Positions 10,831 through 22,869 of a DNA stretch of 64,000 nt are shown here, in pieces; the first letter of the stretch is position 1; the number at the start of each line of letters is the position of its first letter. The translations under genes were made by a program, and so were the position numbers. This DNA comes from Plantago major (lineage: Eukaryota; Streptophyta; Magnoliopsida; Lamiales; Plantaginaceae), in the NCBI GenBank assembly GCA_026545765.1, contig CM048844.1, forward strand, positions 5,699,524 through 5,763,523, given 5' to 3'. Below the pieces are notes generated by a model. It saw only the letters and a program-made list of their open reading frames with translations. It was not told the DNA's origin and made no database searches.

Positions 10831-11942
10831 GAAACCTTACAGATTCCCAAAAAAAATGACGGATGTAAGAGACAAGAGACAAGTACTCCCCCTCAAACCC
10901 AACCCAAAAACACATTTAGAAAAACACATAGAGAGCACAAAAAAAAAAATCACAGCAAGAGCACAAAAAGTTCTTCAAGCACAGTCAATGTTGTCCTGAA
11001 TGTTGGCTCAACATTGATGACAACATCGGGAAATCAGACCACTCTTAATGTAAGTCAGCCAAGAAACCAAGTCTCAAGATGTGCATATTCGATTAACACC
11101 ACTGATGCTGCAGGCAAAGACAGAAAGAGAAGGGAATACCAAAGAAACACACTCAACAATGCCTCAAAAATTAAATTGAGCAATTAGCATAAGTTTGAGT
11201 GGGGGTGACCATGAGACCGTGAACCATGTCAAATAATTGGAACACGTAAAGCCGAAGCCTATGCGGAGTTAGGCAAACACACGTCTCATGGTATAAGATC
11301 ACTCATTTGACCACATTGGGTAATTTGGTAATCAGAAAGTGAACCAGCAGCATTACGAGAATCGGCACTTTTGTGCGTGTCAGTTTCCAGTACAGGTCAT
11401 CAACCCTCACGACATATGACACATTGGCCACGTCGATATCTGGATAGTATTTGAAACCTGCCCAACACGATCCTCGACGGAAACACTTCGAGCCCTTTTT
11501 ATCATAATTCATTAGATTTATTAAGCATTAAGGACAGGAGGCAACATCAAGTGCGAGGCAAGGTACGAGTAAAAATAGCAAAAAAGCAGCAAAAGTGGAT
11601 TTTACATAAAGCAAACACACAGGAGACTCGATCCCTTTCAACCTTGGTTTCAAATAGCCTTTTAAACCCTAAGCATCACCCATGTAAGCTACAAAACAGA
11701 AACATCTATAGACCAGTACAGAAGCATAGGAGCACAGAAACACAATGAAAAAAAGAAAAAACAAATCAGCAAAAGGACACCACTAGATATACACAGAAGT
11801 CAATGTTGACCGTGATGTTATGTCAACATTGCTTGCAACAAATCACATCATATAGTGCATAGACCAAGAGACCTTCTCAAACTGAAGAATCTCTCCTTAT
11901 CAAGAGGCTTTGTGAAGATGTCAGCTAACTGATTTGTGGTAT
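10831..11942. other. Non-coding copia internal region between RNase H and the env-like ORF
   Basis: About 1.1 kb with A-rich tracts and CAACATTG motifs like those in the LTR. The ORFs here are short and have no recognisable similarity. Confidence 0.4.
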
Positions 11943-12715
11943 CTATGTGTTGTATGTCAATAATTTGTTTGGTGACCAAGTCTCTAGAAAATGATGTCGA
12001 ATGTCTATATGCTTGGTGTGTGAGTGTTGAACTGGGTTCTTGGAAATGTGAATGGCACTCAAGTAATCACAAAACATCAAAAGAGTGTCACTTTGGAACC
12101 CATATTCATGCAGCATATTGTTCAACCAAATTAGTTGAGACACACAACTCCCAACAGCTACATATTCAGATTCAGCAGTTGAGAGAGACACACAATTTTA
12201 TTTCTTACTATACCATGACACAAGATTTGGTCCAAGATAAAAACAACCTCCACTAGTTGATTTTCGATCATCTAAGTCATCAGCCCAATCAGAATCACTG
12301 AATCCCAATAGATTAGTGTTTGAATCACATGCATACCATAATCCAAGATTAACAGTTCCTGATATATATCGAATGATTCTTTTGACAGCAGTTAGATGAG
12401 GTGTTTTGGGTTTGGATTGATACCTGGCACATGCACAAACAGAGAACATGATGTCAGGTCTGGTGGCTGAGAGATACAGGAGACTTCCAATCATTGATCT
12501 ATACAATGTTGGGTCAACATCGTCCCCAACATCAGTTTTGCTGAGTTTCAAAGCAGTAGCCATGGGAGTGCTGCAAGGTTTGGCATTATCCAGACCAAAT
12601 TTTTTGATGAGATTCTTGGCATATTTCTCTTGAGAGATAAAGAGGTCATCCTATTTTTGTTGTATCTGGAGCCCCAAGAAGAAACTGAATTCACCAATCA
12701 TACTCATCTCAAACT
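11943..12715 (-). pseudogene. Copia RT C-terminus and RNase H
   Basis: The frame 12563-12198 contains the copia block YRSMIGSLLYLSATRPDI and the RNase H start GFSDSDWADD with KSTSGG. The frame 12191-11943 continues with LSTAESEYVA and KHIDIRHHF. These are the Ty1/copia RT-RNase H connection and the RNase H catalytic motifs. A frameshift near 12195 separates the two. Upstream to 12715 lies the end of RT (GEFSFFLGLQIQ) with a stop. The RT palm with YVDD is missing. Confidence 0.8.
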
Positions 12716-13677
12716 TCAGAGTGACAGATTTCAGCAAGTCTGAGTGTCTCCTTGTAATTTTTGCACGTGTTTCCCCTCAGTGTCCTCCCTCCTGGATTTC
12801 CAATTACCTGGGAACTAGGATGATCTTTGCGAATTTTGGGAGGAGGATCCTTACGTGAGTCAGGGTGAGGAGGTCCTTGCAGCGTAGGTGCATCATTAAT
12901 GCCAGAGGCATTATCAGATTCAACCTCAGTCTCACTGTGAGGATCAACTTGTTCTTCATCAACAGGAGTGGAAAGCTGGGATGTTGAACTGAATGTTGAG
13001 TCAGCATTGCACAGGGGGAATGTTGGCACAACATTGCCCACATCATGGGTTCTTTCACTTTGATCAGCATCAGGAGTCATAGTGTCTGGAACGTTCCCAT
13101 GTGTAGAAGAGTTAGGGGTTGTGTCAATAACCTGTTCAGCACCTGCAGAGATCTTCTTATGGGCATAGGGCTCAGAGTCATCAAAGGAAACATTCACATA
13201 TTCTTGTATAGTTTGCAATCTAGGATTGTATATTCTATACGCATGACTATTTTGTGAGTACCCTACAAAGATTCCTTTGTCACTTTTAGCATCAAACTTC
13301 CCTAGATGTTCCCTATCATTGATTATGTAGCACACACATCCAAACACATAAAAGTACTTAAGATTGGGTTTTCTACCTTTCAAAATCTCATAAGGAGTGG
13401 TTAGAGTACCTGGACGAAGATAGACACGATTGATTATGTGACAAGCAAAGGTTCACAAATTTCACAACCTTTTTGACAGGTTCATTGAGCTCAACATTAC
13501 TCTGGCCATTTCTTGAAGAGTCCTGTTTTTCCTTTCAGCAACACCAATTGTTGTGGTGTCTTAGGAGCTGAGTATTCATGCATGATCCCTTTCTTTTCAC
13601 AGTACTTATCAAAAAATTGATTCTCAAATTCTTTACCATGGTCAGATCGAATTCTTTGGACCATAGTAGAGTACTGA
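12709..13677 (-). pseudogene. Copia integrase C-terminal part and linker
   Basis: The 224-aa frame 13383-12709 carries the copia post-integrase motif GRKPNLKYFYVFGC, then KFDAKSDKGIFVGYS and a variable Ser/Asp/Pro linker. Positions 13384-13677 encode the end of the integrase core with several stops. The frame ends at a deletion that joins the linker directly to the end of RT near 12715. The 5' side is interrupted by the CACTA insertion at 13678. Confidence 0.75.
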
Positions 13678-13696
13678 CACTACAAAAAATCTGGCC

Positions 13697-14065
13697 TGTA
13701 GCGACGGATAGATCCGTCACAAAGTTATCCGCCGCCTCAGCCTCCGGCGCGACGATCGGGCGACGGATAGAAAATCCGTCGCTCACTTGAGCATGCGACG
13801 GATAACAATCCGTCCACCATGATTCGGATCGACGACGGATTGACCAATTATTTTTTTTTTAATTCCGAAATTTAGCGACGGATAGATTTTATCCGTCGCT
13901 AAATTTAGCGACGGATAATCTAGCGACGGATAAAATCTATCCGTCGCTATATTTAGCGACGGATAGATCCTATCCGTCGCTAAATATTTTAATTGGACTA
14001 GTGACGGAATTTGAAATTCCGTCACTAATTCCGTCACTGTGAATTCCGTCACTACTTCCGTCACT
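13697..14065. repeat. Left subterminal repeats of the CACTA element
   Basis: Many copies of GCGACGGATA and its complement TATCCGTCGC, often paired as palindromes (for example 13873-13902 and 13908-13952), then a TTCCGTCAC variant. In En/Spm elements such subterminal repeats are binding sites for the TNPA-type protein. Confidence 0.85.
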
Positions 14066-14242
14066 ATTTATTTCATATTAATCCCTATTTTTCGTAGTTC
14101 ACCTATTTAATCAATATAATGTTCGATAATAAATCAATAATACGGAAAATGTTTCAATGAATAAAAAAGTAATATTCGGAGCTGGAGAAATTATCCAAAC
14201 AAGTGTAAATATGAAAAAAAATCCGAACATACAGATACATAA

Positions 14243-15105
14243 CTAGCTATCAGACGGGGGTGGGGGTGGGTGATGGCGGAACTGGGACATGAACTGCTCC
14301 ATCTGTAACCGAAGGCGCTCGTTCTCCTCCCTTCGTTCTCTGTCGCGGCGCTCCATCTCGTCCCTTTGTTGCTCCATCTCTTGAGTTAGCCGAGCAACAT
14401 GTTCCCGGACCTGCGACTGCACCATTTCCGAGACCTGGTCCTGTGTGTAAACCGGACGTCTGGACTGCTGGGATGATGATGAGGAGCACGCCGGACTAGC
14501 CAGATGCAAACCGAGGCTCCCGAGTCCATATATTCGTCCTTTCTTGTCCGGTTTGTTGACCTCTAGGAAGATGTTGTCAACTTGTTCAGTTGACAACACA
14601 TCACCCGTCTCGTCCTCCTGCCTCGCCACCTGAGCATCAACCTCGGCTGAAATCGTAAATAGCAGATATAATGATGCCATCGTTTTAAAAAGTAACTTGT
14701 AATAGTGTACAAATATGAACTTTAAGCAACATAAACATACCAAGAATAGACGAGGCCCCAATCGGTCCATACCCGCCTTCCGCCTTCTTGAAGATGGCAT
14801 ACTTGAATGTCACCTCCCCGTACACCAATCAAACCAGATCTAGTCAACAATTTATCATCTACAAGTAATAGAGCAACAGAGACTTCATACATACACGTAA
14901 TGCTAGATTGCAAAAACACATATATACGCACCGATTGATAATAATCAGTGAGATCGCCTCCCAAGGTGGTGAACGGCCCTTCCGCCAGACGATCGGGATG
15001 CCCGCTCGCCTGTTGGTCAAGCAACGCCACGGACATCAATTCGGCGCCAGTAGGCATCCCAAAGGGCCCACTCCGTTGCATCAACCTGTGGAGGGATTGG
15101 GCCAC
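14243..15105 (-). pseudogene. CACTA second protein (Transposase_24/TNPA-like)
   Basis: The minus-strand frame 15105-14722 (127 aa) contains TGAELMSVALLDQQASGHPD. The frame 14800-14243 continues with a QVDNIFLEV motif and ends in a long Glu/Arg/Gln coiled coil and a Pro-rich tail. This order fits plant Ptta/En/Spm accessory transposase proteins (PF03004, from memory). At least one frameshift or intron separates the blocks. It sits beyond the TNP2 remnant, as in other CACTA elements. Confidence 0.6.
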
Positions 15106-15271
15106 CCCGATCCCGAATGGCCTTCCACGTACAGACCATATCCTCAGATAGTTTGATCCCAGCCTCTAAACGCGCCAGATCCTGGGATCAACTCAGGAAT
15201 GAAGTACTCCTTCTACATTCCCAATTTCATACAACATCCAAAGTCAATACATGTCCTAACAACATAACAGA

Positions 15272-15770
15272 TATGGTGACTAACATATCACCCAAATAAA
15301 GTGGCTAACATACCACTCACATATAGTGGCTAACATACCACTCACATACAAGGCTAACATACCACTCACATTGTCCTAAAATTTACTAACACAATGGTGA
15401 CTAACATATCACCCAAATAAAGTGGCTAACATACCACTCACATACATGGCTAACATACCACTCACATTGTCCTAAAATTTACTAACACAATGGTGACTAA
15501 CATATCACCCAAATAAAGTGGCTAACATACCACTCACATACAATGACTAACATACCACTCATTGTCCTAAAATTTACTAACACAATGGTGACTAACATAT
15601 CACCCAAATAAAGTGGCTAACATACCACTCACATACAAGGCTAACATACCACTCATTGTCCTAAAATTTACTAACACAATGGTGACTAACATATCACCCA
15701 AATAAAGTGGCTAACATACCACTCACATACAATGGCTAACATACCACTCATATTAAAACGATTATAATTA
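15272..15770. repeat. Minisatellite inside the CACTA element
   Basis: About five tandem copies of a unit near 95-100 bp, each built of GGCTAACATACCACTCACAT sub-blocks plus TTGTCCTAAAATTTACTAAC. Sub-block number varies between units. It lies between two coding remnants, probably in an intron or intergenic spacer. Confidence 0.85.
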
Positions 15771-16393
15771 CAAACAAATGAATGTCATATTTTAACTTAC
15801 CCTCACCATCAAGTACTCGCCCTCATGCGCTCGAGATGTGGCTCCAACACTCACCACCCCGCCTGGCTCTCTCCTGCTCGGAAGATGTCACCTAGTTTGT
15901 TGTGCACCTCCGAGGCCATAAGTCATTGTCAATGTATAAGATACAAGAAACGAATATGCATTACTTTAGTACAACAATTTATACTTGTCAACTATCATTA
16001 TCGCTTATGTTTTACATATTTAAGAAGAATGTATAATACTTACTTGGCAGACCAATAGGAAAATCACAGCAAGCCGTCCCACGTGACGTTGGGATTGTTT
16101 GGATCGAACAGGTAGGGACAATCGTGGTCGCCTCCAAAGATGTGTCCGGCCGACCGGGTAGAGCCACGGCTTTCTCTCTGCCGGGGTCTCAGAATCCGAG
16201 ACTTCTTTGTCACGATCTTCAAGCCCTCCGTTCGACGGTGTCCCCGACCCACCACTATCATGCGGCCGGCTGCGTGGGGGGGGGGACGATAGGTGGACGG
16301 CCTCTGTCACATCTGCAAAAAATGTAATAATACAATAAAAATGTGTTAGTAATGAGTTATAATACATATGATTATAATAACACATATAATTAC
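15771..16393 (-). pseudogene. Upstream part of the CACTA second gene, decayed
   Basis: Minus-strand frames (16261-16064 and 16406-16020) have Pro/Arg-rich text and a short FDPNNPNVTWDGLL-like block, plausibly the N-terminus of the protein encoded at 14243-15105. Frames are short and I cannot fix a start. Confidence 0.35.
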
Positions 16394-19300
16394 TCATAAT
16401 ACACATATACCATTATAGCCGTCCTCTAAGACTACATATTGGTCCTCGTGCAGATCAAACAACTCATCATCTGCTTCTATGGGATCTTCTGCTTGTTTAT
16501 CGACATCCTCTTGTTGGTACGAGTTGGTAATTGAGTCGTCTTTCTCAATGTACTCCACTTTCGAGCGAGCACGAATAGGTACCGCAGCTAACCATTCCCC
16601 CTTATCGCGTTTTCTGCTTGGATATTCAAGAAACACCACTTGTCGTGCTTGAGTCGCCAGAATAAATGGTTCATACTTGGTTCGGTACCTCTTCTTTTGG
16701 TTCACATCAATCATTTCATACCGCGTTCTTCCTCGTACCTCCCGGATTAGGATCATACCACTCAACGTCCAAACAAGAAGGTTCGTTTAAATGGCAATCC
16801 GAATATTCAATCCTCACAATTCGCTTTTAGCTTGCCGTGGAAATCAAACAAAGTAGCGTCTCCATACTCTTACGCACCATTAACACACACCTTGAGTTGC
16901 TTGTCGCCATGGCGTGTTACATTCAATGTGTGGAACCTAAGGCCATTGACTATATAACACGGGAATGTGTAGACCTTTTGAATGGACCTGCGAGAGCCTT
17001 TAAGTATATGCATGTGACGTTGTTAATAGGATTCGGACATACTCTGGAACCAACTGGAAATTTCAGGAATTTTTGAGTCAAGTAGTTCCTCTAGTGTATC
17101 CTCCGTCATCCGAGGATTTTCTTCCAAACAACGCTTTTGAAAAACTGCAAACATTGATTCGATGATAAGTCTATAATTGAAGTAGAGACTTGTAGCTATA
17201 TTAAAATTTAAATAAATGGTTCTTGACCTCGCAAATAGTACCATATCTTGGTCAACCTCAAAGACAATTCGTGAGGACATAATATTGAGTGCTTTCAACT
17301 CTTTATCCGTAAGATATTCTTTCTTAGCTGCACCAAGAGGTCTCCCTGATACCCTGAAGACAGATAGGGAAAACTCATCATCCGCTTGAACTACGAATGT
17401 GTCTGCATTTCGAGCCGGCCTTGCTGTCTTCGTAGGGACGTGTTCATCAAAGTAATAAGAGCAGAAGGTTGCAGTTTCCTCTCGAATGTAGGCATTGGCA
17501 ATCGAACCTTCAGTTTACCTTTGTTGTTGACATACTTCTTCAATTTCCCCAAGTACCTCTCGAATGGATACATCCATCGACATCGAACCGACCAAAGTCT
17601 CGCTTCATGAGGAAGGTGAACCGACAAGTGCTCCATAGAATCAAACCAGCTCGTTGGAAAGATACGCTCGAGCTTGCATAGAATCAATTGTATGTTCCTT
17701 TCAAGATTTTCCAACACTTTATCATGAACCACCTTGGCCTAAATTTTTGAAAAATAAGCTCAACTCGGTGATAGCAGTCCATACGTGTTTGCGTAAGCTC
17801 TCGAAATGCTACCGGATAAGCCTCCATGAACACATGATACCGTGGCTCTTCATCCCATAAACCTTTGTCTTCTTCAAATCCACACACCTCTCTAAATTTG
17901 AGGCGTAATTATCTGGGAAACTCAATGCCCTCACCCAATCAAACAAAATTGACCTAGAAGCGTTGTCAATTGTGTAGCACGCTTTCGGCCACTTACCATT
18001 CTCATCCTTCTTTGTCAACTCAGGCCTTTTACACCACGTCGACAACTCGGATCTAGACTTCGCATGGTCCTTTATTTTTCCCTCAATGTTGCAAAGTGTA
18101 TTGAATAAGTTCTCGAACACGTTCTTTTCAATGTGCATGAAATCTAAGTTGTGACGGATAAGAAGATCGCTCCAAGAAGGCAAGTCCCGTAAAATGCTTC
18201 TCTTCCTCCAACCACATTTTTACCAATTTTCTCGTTATGCTTCATCCACCCAAGCTCACCACCTTCATAAGACCCAATCTATTAATCTCCGCAAGAATTT
18301 GTGCACCAAGAAGTCTTGTCGGGCTTTTTGTCGACGACTTTATTTTTCAAGAATTGATCCTTGTTCTTCCCGAACGGATGGTCACTTTCTAGCAACCTAC
18401 GATGACAATCAAACCAACAAAATTTTCCACTACCCTTCGCCTAAATGCATCCAGTATCCTCCAAGCAATGTGGACATGCATATTTCCTGTGTTTTCCTTC
18501 CAGATAGCATGGAGTACGCAGGAAGTCACTCACGGTCCAAAGAAGAGCCGCTCTCAAGGTGAAGTTCTTTTTGTCGACACATCATATGCAGGATACCATC
18601 CGTCCACAACTCGATCAGCTCCTTGATTAGGGGTTGCAAGAAAACATCCAACGTCGATCCCAGATCTTTCGCCTGCACCAATGCATCGAAACATGAATGG
18701 CTCCTTCATGCACTCACCGGGGCGATTATACGGTGTGAGCATAATCGCCAACAAGAGTATTTACGTTCACTACCGAGCAGGTTAAAACCATCCGCATAAA
18801 GTCCCAAACGTACATTTCTAGATTCGGCCGCAAACTCGGATATGTCTTGTCAAACGATTTCCATGCGGGTGAGTCTTTGGATGGTCCATTCTACCACCTT
18901 CAAAGATTATCCGAGATTACTCGCCTTGTGCCACCGCATTTTATCCGAAGCACTTGAAGCATACAATCTTTTCAAACGAGGTGCTAGAGGAAGTACCACA
19001 TTTTCTTATGTGAGAGATTTTTCTTTGTCGCTTCTTTGCGCCCTCCTTGTAACGCTTGTACCGTTCCTTACCACGTAACTTGCATTCTATTAGATCCGCA
19101 TCCTCCTCCCAATATATCATGCACATTTTAGGACAACCTATGGTTACCACAATTTCTAATCCCGCATCTTTTTCTTCGCTTGGTAAAGTTGGTGGAACTA
19201 GGTTTTCTTCAGACAAAGGTCCGACATTACGCCAACCCATTCATTGAAGCTCGTTTGATTCTTGGCCATTAGCCTTACAACTCATTAGCCGAGATAACAA

Positions 19301-19823
19301 AGACAACTCGGTGAGCTTACACCCCGGTAAACCGCTTCCTTGATGATTCTAACAAGTCAAAGAACCACGATCCTCGGATTCGGTGGTTCCTCCACCTCCA
19401 CCTCGGTTTCGGTGGTTGTGTCCCCGAACTCCGCCCTGCAAAGATCGTACACCATTTGTTGACTCGAGCTCGAATAGCATCACCTTGATTGGGATTGTTC
19501 CCGACTTGTTCATTTTCTCTTCCTTCCACGTTGTCTCAGTATTGGTCATATGTATTGACGGTCTTGCTTCCTCACCATGATGATTCCATACCGATACGCA
19601 GGAAGGAATCCATTTTCCTCAAGTCTTTGGACTACCACTTTAGGAGTCACGTATTGCTTGTTTCGCCTTGTTTCATTGCACAAGGACACTTTATCAACCC
19701 ATCCTTTACACAAGACGGATTTGACATTGCAAATTCAATGAAACCTTCAACCCCTTTCAGAAAACTCCATTGAACTCTGCCATTGAGAGTACGACAATAC
19801 ATCCATCCACGATCGGTATTCAT
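16394..19823 (-). pseudogene. CACTA transposase TNP2-like, multiply broken
   Basis: Minus-strand order: N-terminal transposase-associated domain from ATG at 19823 (MNTDRGWMY, then FLKGVEGFIEFA); a segment with GCPKMCMIYWEEDADLIEC (19240-18941); a TNP2 core piece with LLIRHNLDFMHIEKNVFENL (18183-17809); a DUF4218-type block with CRWMYPFERYLGKLKKYV (17732-17391); and a DUF4216-type C-terminal block (16765-16394). This matches the domain order of plant TNP2 transposases. Many stops and shifts are present (near 19540, 18750, 18200 and 17880). It would have bound the ends and cut out the element. Confidence 0.8.
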
Positions 19824-20101
19824 TGAATAATTAGATAATAACCTGACACGTTTGAATTCATTAGATCGAGGTCTTTCATTTACGGTAATAAATCAATTTC
19901 ACAATAATTCAATCAATTGCTACGTAATATAAGTTATATTAGCTTCAGTCAATTGTTAAGGCATTACATAATATAAGTTACATCAGCTTCAATTTTACCA
20001 TAATGTTTGGTTTCATATATATATCAACTAATGATTACTAGTTATACAAGCCTAGAGACAAAACGGATGAAACTCCTCATTCTCATGCACCCCCCTCCTC
20101 A

Positions 20102-20516
20102 TCACTTGTGACGCTCCCTACCACAGAACTTGCATTCCAACAGATCTACATCCTCCTCCCAATACACCATGCACATGTTCCGACAAGCAGAAAGGCACTC
20201 AATAGGCGGCCCCAAACCCCGCCTCTCCCTCCACTGGAGGTATGCCATGGACGGTGCTTCCTCACCGTGATGAATCCATACATGATACTCAGGCATGAAT
20301 CCATAACGTCGCAAGTGCTCGAATACTGCAGTAGGCGTCATAAATTGCTTGTTTCCGCAGGTTTCCAATGTGCAAGGACACTTTATCAACCCCCCAATTG
20401 CACAAACCGGATGTCCCATGGCAAACGAGATGAAACCTTTAACCCCTTCTACGAAACTCCTAGAAACTCATGTATTTACCAATGCGATCGTACATCCATG
20501 AACGGTCGGAATTCAT
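20102..20516 (-). pseudogene. Second copy of the TNP2 N-terminal exon
   Basis: From ATG at 20516 (MNSDRSWMYDRIG), after a frameshift near 20460, the frame runs through FISFAMGHPVCA, GLIKCPCTLETCGN and FEHLRRYGFMPEY, ending with MCMVYWEEDVDLLECKF at 20102. The same blocks occur in the copy starting at 19823. The element therefore has a tandem duplication of this domain, or two nested relatives. Confidence 0.75.
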
Positions 20517-20539
20517 TGTTTACTTTATTTTTAACCTGA

Positions 20540-21090
20540 GACGTTCCAATTGATTAGATCGTATTTAATTTATTAGATCGATTCCAATTCGGATAAGAAG
20601 ATTGTAGAGGTTAATTGTTAATTATTATATGTTCCTTATAAATTAATTATTAATTAAGTGTTCGATGTGTTACAAAATTGGACATATATAATAACCATTT
20701 CAACCTCTTAGTACATATATTATATACTTAACATACATATCAAATTAACTAATTACTCTATACATATCGAATTACTACATATATTCATATCAAATTACAT
20801 ACTTAACATACAAATTTATCAAATCAAAACTACATACTTCTATACTTAACAAACATATCAAATTAACTAAACTAACTATATATACTTAACACACAAATCA
20901 AACTAACTACATACATTCATACATACCAAACTTAACATACTACATACATTCATATCATTAATTAAACTAACTATCAAATTGAACAAATTACATATAATTG
21001 ATCAAATTAACTAAACTAACTACTACATACTTATCATATATACATATAATTGCTCAAATTAATCAAAATAAACAAAATCCCCAAATTTTA
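20540..21090. other. AT-rich non-coding part of the CACTA element
   Basis: Strongly AT-rich, with repeated ACATACTTAACATA-like phrases. No ORF or promoter motif that I would defend. Confidence 0.4.
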
Positions 21091-21299
21091 AAAAACTAAG
21101 GTTTTAGCCAAAATACCTTGATTAATCGGTAGAAATCTGAAATTGATCGAAGAAACAAACTCCTTGTCCCACTAGCTTCGATTAGGCACCAAGATTGAAT
21201 AATAACGAACAATTCACGGAACGGAGAAGAAGAGAATGAGGAAGAAGAAGGAGAAGGAAGAAAATGAGGGCAGTCACGCCTGTCGAGCCAAATATGAAA

Positions 21300-21620
21300 C
21301 TGGCAGCGACACGTGTCCGTCGCCCGTAGTCGATCCGTCAAAAAGTGGCGACGGATAGGTATCCGTCGCTATAAGGCGACGGATAATCTATCCGTCGCCC
21401 AATTTTCAAAAAAAAAAATTTTTTTAACAAAAGTCAAACTTGGGCGACGGATAATTATTATCCGTCGCCCAATTAGCGACGGATAATAGTTATCCGTCGC
21501 TAATAAGCGACGGATAACTATTATCCGTCGCTAATTGGGGCGACGGATAGATTCCGTCGCCCCAATTAGCGATCCGTCGTTATGGGGCGACGGATAAAAT
21601 CCATCGCCCCATAACGTCGT
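21300..21620. repeat. Right subterminal repeats of the CACTA element
   Basis: The same GCGACGGATA / TATCCGTCGC palindromic motif as at the left end, in at least eight copies between 21345 and 21606, followed by the terminal inverted repeat. Confidence 0.85.
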
Positions 21621-21646
21621 TTTGTCCAATTTTTCTTGTAGTGTGA

Positions 21647-22280
21647 TTACAACATTTTGCATGCCAGTTTTTGAAGGATTCAAAAGTTTCAGATTTTTCT
21701 TTCAAAAAATTGACCCAAGTATATCTAGAGAAATCATCAACTATAACATAGATATACCAGGCTCCTCCCAAACTTTTAGCTTCTACAGGACCCATGAGAT
21801 CCATATGCAAGAGTTCAAAGCAGTTAAAAGCACCTCTTTTTTGTCCTTCAACCTGGAGTGGCTGGTGTACTGCCTTGGTTTGTTTTCCCAGAAGACAGTC
21901 ACCACACACATGCTTCCCTGCATTGGTAAGCTTCGGCACACCTGTCACAACATTGTGTTTGATGATCTTCTCCAGATTCATGTAATTGACACGTCCTAGT
22001 TTCTTGTGCCACAATATTGCATCATCATGTTGAACAACATTGCACTTGAGAGGAACGTCCATCACATAGCAGTTGTCCTGAGATCTAACACCTGTCATCA
22101 CAGTTAATTTGTCCACACAAGTATAAACTTTGCAAGAACGTTTATCAAACTTGACTTTCAGATCATCATCACACAAGTGGCTTATACTGACAAGATTAGC
22201 CGTTAAACCCTCAACAAGAAGAACATTTGAAAGTTTAGGATATCCTTTAAGGCACAGTGTTCCCTTTCCAAGGATTTTGA
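21647..22280 (-). pseudogene. Copia GAG-pre-integrase and integrase N-terminal part
   Basis: The minus-strand frame has LSNVLLVEGLTANLVSISHL, the pre-integrase block with LWHKKLGRVN, the zinc-binding CGDCLLGKQT, and the integrase core start LLHMDLMGP with VIVDDFSRYTWV. These are standard copia motifs. The frame starts by reading out of LTR sequence, because a deletion joins the LTR to this point at about 22280. The 3' side is interrupted by the CACTA element. Confidence 0.8.
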
Positions 22281-22864
22281 TTCTAGGTCGATGTTTGAAA
22301 GAGTTATTCCAACAATGAAAACTCTTAGACAAACTCCAAAGCTAGCAGAAAACAAGAAGCCTAAACGCTTTAATAAAATCTTGATAGACAACCAAGAAAA
22401 GCTTCACAATTGCTCGGTTGAGTCCTTGTATATATACTTGAGATATCGACAGCATCCAAGTCGAAAGGCAATAGGATCTCAGCAGGGGCAATAGAATCTC
22501 GGCAAAGGCAATTTCCTTTTTCTTGTTTTCTTCAATATACGCATAGAAGGAATTTTTCATATTTTGATTCTTCATAAAATATATTCCTTCTCGCTTTCAC
22601 CACAAGTTGTTCTTTTTCCTTAAATCATCTCTTGTTCGATTTGTAAATACTTCTAGTCCAAGTTTCCTGTCCAATGTGCTTTGTTTTTTATGTCGACTGC
22701 AATGTTATATCTTCAATGTTATGTCAGCATTGAATTCTATCCTGTCACAATGTTATACAACATTGGTAGTCCTGCAGCTTCACAAACAACAACAACAAAC
22801 AGAAACTTGGAACTGATTATTGAAAGACAAGATTATCAAAATACAAGTGCGTATTGCACTTTCA
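22281..22864 (-). repeat. 5' LTR remnant of the copia element
   Basis: 584 bp matching 7417-8001 of the 3' LTR. It begins (minus strand) TGAAAGTGC at 22864 next to the duplication CCTTT. The last about 285 bp of the LTR are missing, lost in the deletion that also removed PBS, gag and protease. Confidence 0.85.
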
Positions 22865-22869
22865 CCTTT

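Larger units (their letters stand above)
13678..21643 (-). mobile_element. CACTA (En/Spm) DNA transposon, 7966 bp, degenerate
   Basis: Ends are CACTACAAAAAAT at the left and the reverse complement of CACTACAAGAAAAAT at the right. The 3-bp duplication TGA flanks it (13675-13677 and 21644-21646), and the copia integrase frame resumes on either side. It has subterminal palindromic repeats at both ends and minus-strand remnants of a TNP2-like transposase and a second TNPA/Transposase_24-like protein. All coding parts are broken, so it is not autonomous now. Confidence 0.92.
7134..22864 (-). mobile_element. Sirevirus-like Ty1/copia retrotransposon, internally deleted
   Basis: LTR termini on the minus strand are TGAAAGTGC...TCTAACA. 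The target duplication CCTTT is present on both sides (7129-7133 and 22865-22869). Minus-strand order: 5' LTR remnant, GAG-pre-integrase and integrase, RNase H, env-like ORF, repeated purine tracts, 3' LTR. Deletions removed the end of the 5' LTR, the PBS, gag and protease (junction near 22280) and most of RT (junction near 12715). The extra ORF after pol and the repeated GGGGGAG tracts are features of Sireviruses. It carries a CACTA element and a MITE. Confidence 0.85.

Noticed and set aside
12709..13383. Host gene with a Ser/Asp-rich tail
   Set aside because: The start is the copia post-integrase motif and the frame ends at a copia RT fragment.
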